This document shows, piece by piece, positions 43,875 through 47,955 of a stretch of DNA of 47,955 nt. The stretch lies in contig JANODX010000115.1 in NCBI GenBank assembly GCA_031412915.1, positions 1-47,955 on the forward strand, given 5' to 3'. Under the pieces are notes generated by a model. That model saw only the letters and a list, made by a program, of their open reading frames with translations, had not been told where the DNA came from and searched no databases. How positions within the stretch are numbered: the stretch's first letter is position 1; each line of letters begins with the position of its first letter. Origin of the DNA: JAGNNV01 sp031412915. Its GTDB lineage: Bacteria; Acidobacteriota; Vicinamibacteria; Fen-336; JAGNNV01. A program made the translations under genes and the position numbers.

Positions 43875-45473
43875 ATGGCTTTGCAGCAACGGCTGACCCT
43901 GTCTCCCAAGCTGTCCCAGCGGCTGGTTCTGACTCCGGCCATGCAGCAGGCGATAAAGCTGCTGCCCCTCACCACCCTCGAACTTGCGGAGGTCATCAAT
44001 CAGGAGATGATTGAAAACCCGCTTCTCGAGGAGATCCCCGAGGACGAGCTCACCGGGCCCACTCCCGAAACCGATGCGGATGGGGGCGACGGTTCCGCGG
44101 GAAGCGAGGCCGAGTTCGAAGGCGACCTCGGCGAGGGAGCGAACGAAGTCGCGGTGGCGGAACCCACCGTCGAGCCCCTGGCCGAGCCCGTGCTGGCCGA
44201 ACAGACCGGTCTTCAGGACAGCGACATCGACAAGCTCTTCGAAAACGTCATGGACGATATCGGGGTTCGGGACATGGCGAAAAGCGATCCCGATTCGGAG
44301 TACTCCATAGAGAATCGTCTTTCCACCACCATCGGTCTGCGCGAGCACCTGCTGGCTCAACTTCGTCATGACGTCTCACCCGGAATGGTGCGCGATCTGG
44401 GGGAAGCCATCATCCAGAATCTGGATGACGACGGGTACCTCCGAACCCACGATCCCTCGTGCGAGGGGAACGATCACACTGCCTGTGGACGGATTGTGCC
44501 CACGACCCTGGACGAAGTCTGCCTGAGCCTCGACCTCGATCCCGAAGCGCACCGTACCGAGGCCGAGCGAGCGCTCGTCCTGGTGCAGTCGTTCGACCCC
44601 GCGGGAGTGGGCGCGCGGGACCTTCGGGAGTGCCTCCTCATTCAGCTTCGCTTCTTCGGCTTTGGTCATACTCCCGCCGCCACGATCGTCGAGTCCCACA
44701 TGCGAGCGTTGGAGATGCGCGATGTGGCCGGCCTGGTGCGGGCCCTGCAAAGGCCGGAGGCCGAGATCCTGGACTGGCTCGACTTGATCGAGGGTCTGGA
44801 TCCGCGCCCGGGCAGCACCCTGTCGGCCAAAGCACCGTCGTATGTGGTTCCGGACGTGATGATTTCCAAGAAGGACGGCGCGTTCGTGGTGGAGTTGAAC
44901 GACGATTCCCTTCCCCGCCTCCGGATCTCCTCGAGCTATCGCCAGTTCCTGCACGCGGGCTCGGCCGCGGACGACGAGGCGAAGACTTATGTTCGGGACA
45001 AGATGCGGAGCGCCTTGTTCCTCATCAAGAGCGTGGATCAGCGGCAGCGGACGCTCCACAAGGTGGCCGATTCCATCGTAAGGCGCCAGGCTGGGTTCTT
45101 CGAGTTCGGGATCTCGGCCCTGAAGCCCATGGTCCTTCGGGATGTGGCCGACGACATTTCGATGCACGAGTCCACGGTTTCGAGGATCGTGCAGAACAAG
45201 CACGCCCACACCCCGCAGGGGGTGTTGCCGCTCAAGTTCTTCTTCCATTCGGGTCTTCGGGGCGAGTCTGGCGAAGCCGTGAGTTCGGTTGCCATAAAGG
45301 AGAAAATCCGCCACATGATCGATGCCGAGACGCCCGGCAAGCCCTTGTCGGATGCTCAAATCGGGCAGGTGCTCTCGTATCAGGGCACCACCATCGCGCG
45401 ACGGACGGTGGCGAAGTATCGCGAAGAGATGCGGATACCCTCGTCGTCCGAGCGCAGAGGCCGGCCACGATGA
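43875..45473 (+). CDS. rpoN: RNA polymerase sigma-54 factor
   Basis: The 532-residue protein has the Gln-rich activator-responsive region I (residues 1-48, with LTLSPKLSQRLVLTPAMQQAI), an acidic variable region II (about 50-115), the core-binding domain and helix-turn-helix, and the RpoN box ARRTVAKYRE (508-517) that reads the -24 element. It starts 3 bp after lptB. Sigma-54 needs ATP-dependent activators, none of which is in this window. The family order lptB-rpoN and the following PTS genes are conserved in many bacteria. Confidence 0.96.
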   Translation: MALQQRLTLSPKLSQRLVLTPAMQQAIKLLPLTTLELAEVINQEMIENPLLEEIPEDELTGPTPETDADGGDGSAGSEAEFEGDLGEGANEVAVAEPTVEPLAEPVLAEQTGLQDSDIDKLFENVMDDIGVRDMAKSDPDSEYSIENRLSTTIGLREHLLAQLRHDVSPGMVRDLGEAIIQNLDDDGYLRTHDPSCEGNDHTACGRIVPTTLDEVCLSLDLDPEAHRTEAERALVLVQSFDPAGVGARDLRECLLIQLRFFGFGHTPAATIVESHMRALEMRDVAGLVRALQRPEAEILDWLDLIEGLDPRPGSTLSAKAPSYVVPDVMISKKDGAFVVELNDDSLPRLRISSSYRQFLHAGSAADDEAKTYVRDKMRSALFLIKSVDQRQRTLHKVADSIVRRQAGFFEFGISALKPMVLRDVADDISMHESTVSRIVQNKHAHTPQGVLPLKFFFHSGLRGESGEAVSSVAIKEKIRHMIDAETPGKPLSDAQIGQVLSYQGTTIARRTVAKYREEMRIPSSSERRGRPR

Positions 45474-46429
45474 AGAACCCAAGCCCCCCCAGGGTCGAGG
45501 TTCGCGTCCTCCTGAGCGAAGCGGCGGCCCCCCTCGGTCTGCGGCTCGTGGGCGGCGGTTCCGGTCTTGCGAATCTGATCGACCGATCTCGCGTGCAAAG
45601 GCCGGGCCTGGCCCTCGCCGGCTTCACTCGCTACCTGAATGCCGGGCGCGTGCAGATCCTGGGCGGCAGCGAATCTTCGTACCTTCGAACTCTCTCCGTC
45701 GCGGAGCGAGCGATGGTCCTGCGCAGGCTCATGGCTCGGCCTTTGTGCTGCGTGGTGGTGACCCGGGGTTTGGGGGTTCCTCCGGAACTCCAACGCGAAG
45801 CCGAGGCCCGAGGCATTCCCCTCCTCGCCACCAGGATCGATTCCACGCCGTTCATCAAGGGTCTGACCGAGTTCCTGGAGGATCGGTTGGCCCGAACCGC
45901 CCGGCTGCACGGCGTCCTTATCGATGTCCTGAGCGTCGGCGTATTCATTCGCGGCCAGAGCGGCATTGGAAAATCAGAGTGCGGCCTCGAACTCGTTGAT
46001 CGCGGCCACCGGCTGGTCTCCGATGACGCCGTCGATATCAAGGCCACGAGCCGGGGCCTCCTGGGGGCCTCCCCCTCGCCCACCCGGGACCACATGGAAA
46101 TCCGCGGCCTCGGCATCCTCAACGTGCAGGATCTCTACGGCGTCTCCGCGGTGAGTCCCGAGCAGACCATCGATCTCATTGTCCACCTCGAGAAATGGAA
46201 TCCGAGGACCCCTTACGACCGTCTCGGGCTGAACCGGGAAACCGAGACCATTCTCGACGTGGCCATACCCTTGTTGCGGCTTCCCGTGGCTCCGGGACGG
46301 AACGTGGCCCTGCTCGTTGAACTCGCGGCCAAGAATCTCCTCTTGAGAGCGCGGGGTCACGACGCCGCCGCCGCGCTTCTGAGACGGGTGGAGGCCCAGC
46401 AAGAGACGAACACCGGGAGGAAGAAATGA
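45470..46429 (+). CDS. hprK: HPr kinase/phosphorylase
   Basis: The 319-residue protein has a N-terminal domain (1-135), then the kinase/phosphorylase domain with the family His147 in LHGVLIDV, Walker A GQSGIGKS (162-169) and the VSDDAVDI block. It phosphorylates and dephosphorylates HPr on serine and thereby links metabolism to PTS-based control. The ATG overlaps the rpoN stop as ATGA, and the longer open frame upstream lies inside rpoN. HPr itself is encoded at the window end. Confidence 0.95.
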   Translation: MKNPSPPRVEVRVLLSEAAAPLGLRLVGGGSGLANLIDRSRVQRPGLALAGFTRYLNAGRVQILGGSESSYLRTLSVAERAMVLRRLMARPLCCVVVTRGLGVPPELQREAEARGIPLLATRIDSTPFIKGLTEFLEDRLARTARLHGVLIDVLSVGVFIRGQSGIGKSECGLELVDRGHRLVSDDAVDIKATSRGLLGASPSPTRDHMEIRGLGILNVQDLYGVSAVSPEQTIDLIVHLEKWNPRTPYDRLGLNRETETILDVAIPLLRLPVAPGRNVALLVELAAKNLLLRARGHDAAAALLRRVEAQQETNTGRKK

Positions 46430-47316
46430 AAGGAGGGCCCGCTCCATCGAAGCGTCCGGCCGAGATCATCCTCATCTCCGGACTTTCCGGATCGGGAAAG
46501 TCCCACGCCGCCCACGCTCTCGAGGACCTCGGTTTCTTTTGCGTGGACAACCTGCCCATTCAACTCCTGCCCGGGTTCGTCGGTTTCCTACGGTCGTCCG
46601 CCATCCCCCGGGCCGCGGTGGTGGTCGACATGCGAGAGCCCAATTTCGTGGCCAAATTTGCCCGGGCCTTCGTGGCCCTGAGGCGTCAAACGATCATCAG
46701 GGTGGGTCTCATCTACCTGGAAGCCACCGACTCCGTTCTGATCCGGCGCTTCTCCGAGACCCGCCGGTCGCATCCGCTGGCCACCAACCAGCCCGTGCGG
46801 GAGGGTATTCAGGAGGAGCGCCAGGCCCTCACCCCGATTCGCCGGGTGGCCGATTTCATCCTCGACACCTCGACCTTGAGCGTCCATGAACTCAAGGACT
46901 ACATCCGGGAACACTTTGCCGCCACCAAAGGACGGCGCGGTCTGGTCCTCACCGTGCTCTCATTCGGTTTCAAACTCGGCCTGCCCCCCGAGGCGGACCT
47001 GGTCTTCGACGTGCGTTTCCTGAAGAATCCGCACTTCGATCCGAAGCTTCGCCGGCTCACCGGTCTCGACCCGAGGGTCGTACGGTTCGTGAAACGCGCG
47101 CCGGGAACGGCCGAGTTTCAGTCGCGGCTCGCCGATTTCATGAATTTTGTCGTCCCGAAGTATGTGGCCGAAGGCAAGGCCTATTTGACCGTGGGCATCG
47201 GATGCACGGGGGGGCGCCACCGCTCGGTCATGATCGCCCGGGAACTGGCGCGCGCTCTCGACCATATTGAAGGAGTCACCGTGCAACTGCGCCATCGCGA
47301 TATGAGCTACTCATGA
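46426..47316 (+). CDS. rapZ: RNase adapter protein RapZ / nucleotide-binding protein
   Basis: The 296-residue P-loop protein has GLSGSGKS (19-26), the LGFFCVDNLPI and FVALRRQTII segments, and the RapZ C-terminal GIGCTGGRHRSV motif. In Escherichia coli RapZ senses glucosamine-6-phosphate and directs small RNA decay; in other bacteria the role is less clear, and it may affect cell-envelope synthesis. It is coupled to hprK (ATGA) and to the PTS EIIA gene. Confidence 0.94.
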   Translation: MKGGPAPSKRPAEIILISGLSGSGKSHAAHALEDLGFFCVDNLPIQLLPGFVGFLRSSAIPRAAVVVDMREPNFVAKFARAFVALRRQTIIRVGLIYLEATDSVLIRRFSETRRSHPLATNQPVREGIQEERQALTPIRRVADFILDTSTLSVHELKDYIREHFAATKGRRGLVLTVLSFGFKLGLPPEADLVFDVRFLKNPHFDPKLRRLTGLDPRVVRFVKRAPGTAEFQSRLADFMNFVVPKYVAEGKAYLTVGIGCTGGRHRSVMIARELARALDHIEGVTVQLRHRDMSYS

Positions 47317-47732
47317 TCGGCATCCTGGTCGTCACCCATGGAAACGTCGCCAAGGAACTCGTCAACGCTCTCAAGATGATCGTGGGCGAGCAGGAAAAGG
47401 TGCAGGCCCTCTCCATCGACTGGGAGGTCGACGTGGACGAGGCCAAGGGCCATATCGGGAAGGCCATCGCCCGGTGCGGTCGCAAAAACGTCCTGGTCCT
47501 GACCGACATGTTCGGGGGCACACCCACGAATCTCGTCCTCCCCTTCGCGGGCGAAGACGTCGAAGTGGTGACGGGAGTGAACCTGCCCATGCTCATCAAG
47601 GCCTGCCAGATTCGGACCAAGCCCCTGGCTGAAGTCGCGCGCCTGGTCTGTGCGCAGGGACGCGAGAGCGTTCAAGTGGCCGGAGATCTTCTTAAACCGG
47701 GGGGCCGCAATGACGATCGTTCGCCTGCTTAG
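47313..47732 (+). CDS. mannose-family PTS EIIA component
   Basis: The 139-residue protein is an EIIA-Man-type domain. The N terminus MIGILVVTHGNVAKEL holds the phosphorylated His9, and VLTDMFGGTPTNL is the second conserved block. It accepts phosphate from HPr. No EIIB or EIIC gene follows, so it is more likely regulatory than a sugar transporter part. The last 14 residues are encoded by the first copy of a 49-bp direct repeat and replace any conserved ending. The start overlaps the rapZ stop. Confidence 0.9.
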   Translation: MIGILVVTHGNVAKELVNALKMIVGEQEKVQALSIDWEVDVDEAKGHIGKAIARCGRKNVLVLTDMFGGTPTNLVLPFAGEDVEVVTGVNLPMLIKACQIRTKPLAEVARLVCAQGRESVQVAGDLLKPGGRNDDRSPA

Positions 47733-47736
47733 CCCC
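47688..47736 (+). repeat. 49-bp direct repeat, copy 1
   Basis: This copy matches 47778-47826 at 47 of 49 positions, exactly 90 bp apart. It overlaps the end of the EIIA gene and supplies its stop codon. GGGGGGC (47699-47705) can pair with GCCCCCC (47732-47738), forming a hairpin of seven G-C pairs around a 26-base loop. Confidence 0.9.
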
Positions 47737-47777
47737 CCAGACCCCCGGGACTGCGCCGAAGTGAATTCGGCTTCGTC

Positions 47778-47826
47778 CTTCTTAAACCGGGGGGCCGCAA
47801 TGACGATCGCCCGCCTGCTTAGCCCC
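47778..47826 (+). repeat. 49-bp direct repeat, copy 2
   Basis: This is the second copy of the 49-bp unit; the only differences are two adjacent bases (TT in copy 1, CC here) at 47810-47811. It lies in the gap before the HPr gene. Its 3' end forms the left arm of a hairpin (47821-47836). Confidence 0.9.
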
Positions 47827-47836
47827 TGCCGGGGCT
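47821..47836 (+). other. perfect 6-bp hairpin in the EIIA-HPr gap
   Basis: AGCCCC-TGCC-GGGGCT is a perfect inverted repeat with a 4-base loop. No T-tract follows, so it is not a normal intrinsic terminator. It could shield or expose the HPr start region, which begins 36 bp later. Confidence 0.5.
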
Positions 47837-47872
47837 GTGACCTGGTGCCCCCATTGGCGGCGGAGGTCGTAG

Positions 47873-47955
47873 GTGCGGCGTAAGACCATTCGGGTCGTGA
47901 ATCCCCTGGGGTTTCATGCCCGCGCGGCGGCGAAATTCGTGGCCGAGGCCTCGCG
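47873..47955 (+). CDS. ptsH: phosphocarrier protein HPr, N-terminal part (cut by window end)
   Basis: The reading frame from GTG 47873 gives 27 complete codons before the window ends. It reads RKTIRVVNPLGFHARAAAKF, with His15 in the conserved GFHARAAAKFV motif, the residue phosphorylated by enzyme I. GGAGG lies 6 bases upstream. The Ser46 site used by HprK would lie beyond the window. With hprK, rapZ and EIIA it forms a regulatory PTS. Confidence 0.9.
   Translation, partial: MRRKTIRVVNPLGFHARAAAKFVAEAS

Noticed and set aside
47688..47826. CRISPR-like repeat pair
   Set aside because: Only two copies, a single 41-bp interval, overlap with a coding end and no cas genes; not a CRISPR array.

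Overview
This is a GC-rich bacterial chromosome segment that is almost entirely coding. The genes suggest a deep-branching diderm. It has lipopolysaccharide-export genes (lptB and an LptC/LptA-like protein), several lipoproteins with lipoboxes, a secretin, and menaquinone synthesis by the futalosine route (mqnE). The diheme cytochrome related to the photosynthetic reaction-centre cytochrome subunit, the hybrid type II secretion/type IV pilus locus with a cohesin-tailed secretin, and the order ispE / tRNA-Gln / prs / rplY / pth / rpsF / rpsR / rplI / dnaB all fit Acidobacteriota best. A Desulfobacterota or Myxococcota relative cannot be excluded from sequence alone.

Positions 1-13469 hold metabolic and housekeeping genes on both strands: a DUF1624 acyltransferase-like membrane protein, poly(A) polymerase, a pterin dehydratase, EttA, an SRPBCC-epimerase fusion, DUF1820, an alpha/beta hydrolase, a small quinol-oxidising complex (Rieske protein, cytochrome b fused to cytochrome c, diheme cytochrome c), DUF2203, class I aldolase and a large membrane protein. 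A 169-bp element with inverted ends (6420-6588) sits just upstream of the DUF1820 gene.

Positions 13504-24379 form one tightly overlapping operon for a type II secretion/type IV pilus-like machine: GspF, GspE, PilM-, PilN- and PilO-like proteins, two pseudopilins, a PilP/GspC-like protein, a secretin with a C-terminal cohesin-like domain, an Ig-like lipoprotein, a lytic transglycosylase, and a pseudopilin-like protein lacking the conserved Glu5. It converges on a secretin-N-domain protein and an M23 peptidase on the minus strand.

Positions 26351-40826 contain mqnE (plus strand), then a long minus-strand block read from right to left: a SpoVG-like small protein, a TPR protein, a LolB-like lipoprotein, ispE, tRNA-Gln(TTG), prs, rplY, pth, rpsF, rpsR, a DUF2232 membrane protein, rplI, dnaB, alr and a DUF4838 lipoprotein. 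A hairpin in the rpsF leader may be an S6:S18 autoregulatory site.

Positions 41053-47955 form a plus-strand operon with nearly every junction overlapping: an LptC/LptA-like fusion, lptB, rpoN, hprK, rapZ, a mannose-type PTS EIIA, and HPr, which is cut by the window end. This is a regulatory PTS/sigma-54 module linked to envelope biogenesis. A 49-bp direct repeat lies between EIIA and HPr.

The most unusual points are the cytochrome b that keeps only one of its two axial histidine pairs, the cohesin-tailed secretin in a hybrid pilus/secretion operon, the repeat between EIIA and HPr, and the small inverted-repeat element. No CRISPR array, complete insertion sequence, rRNA or prophage was seen.
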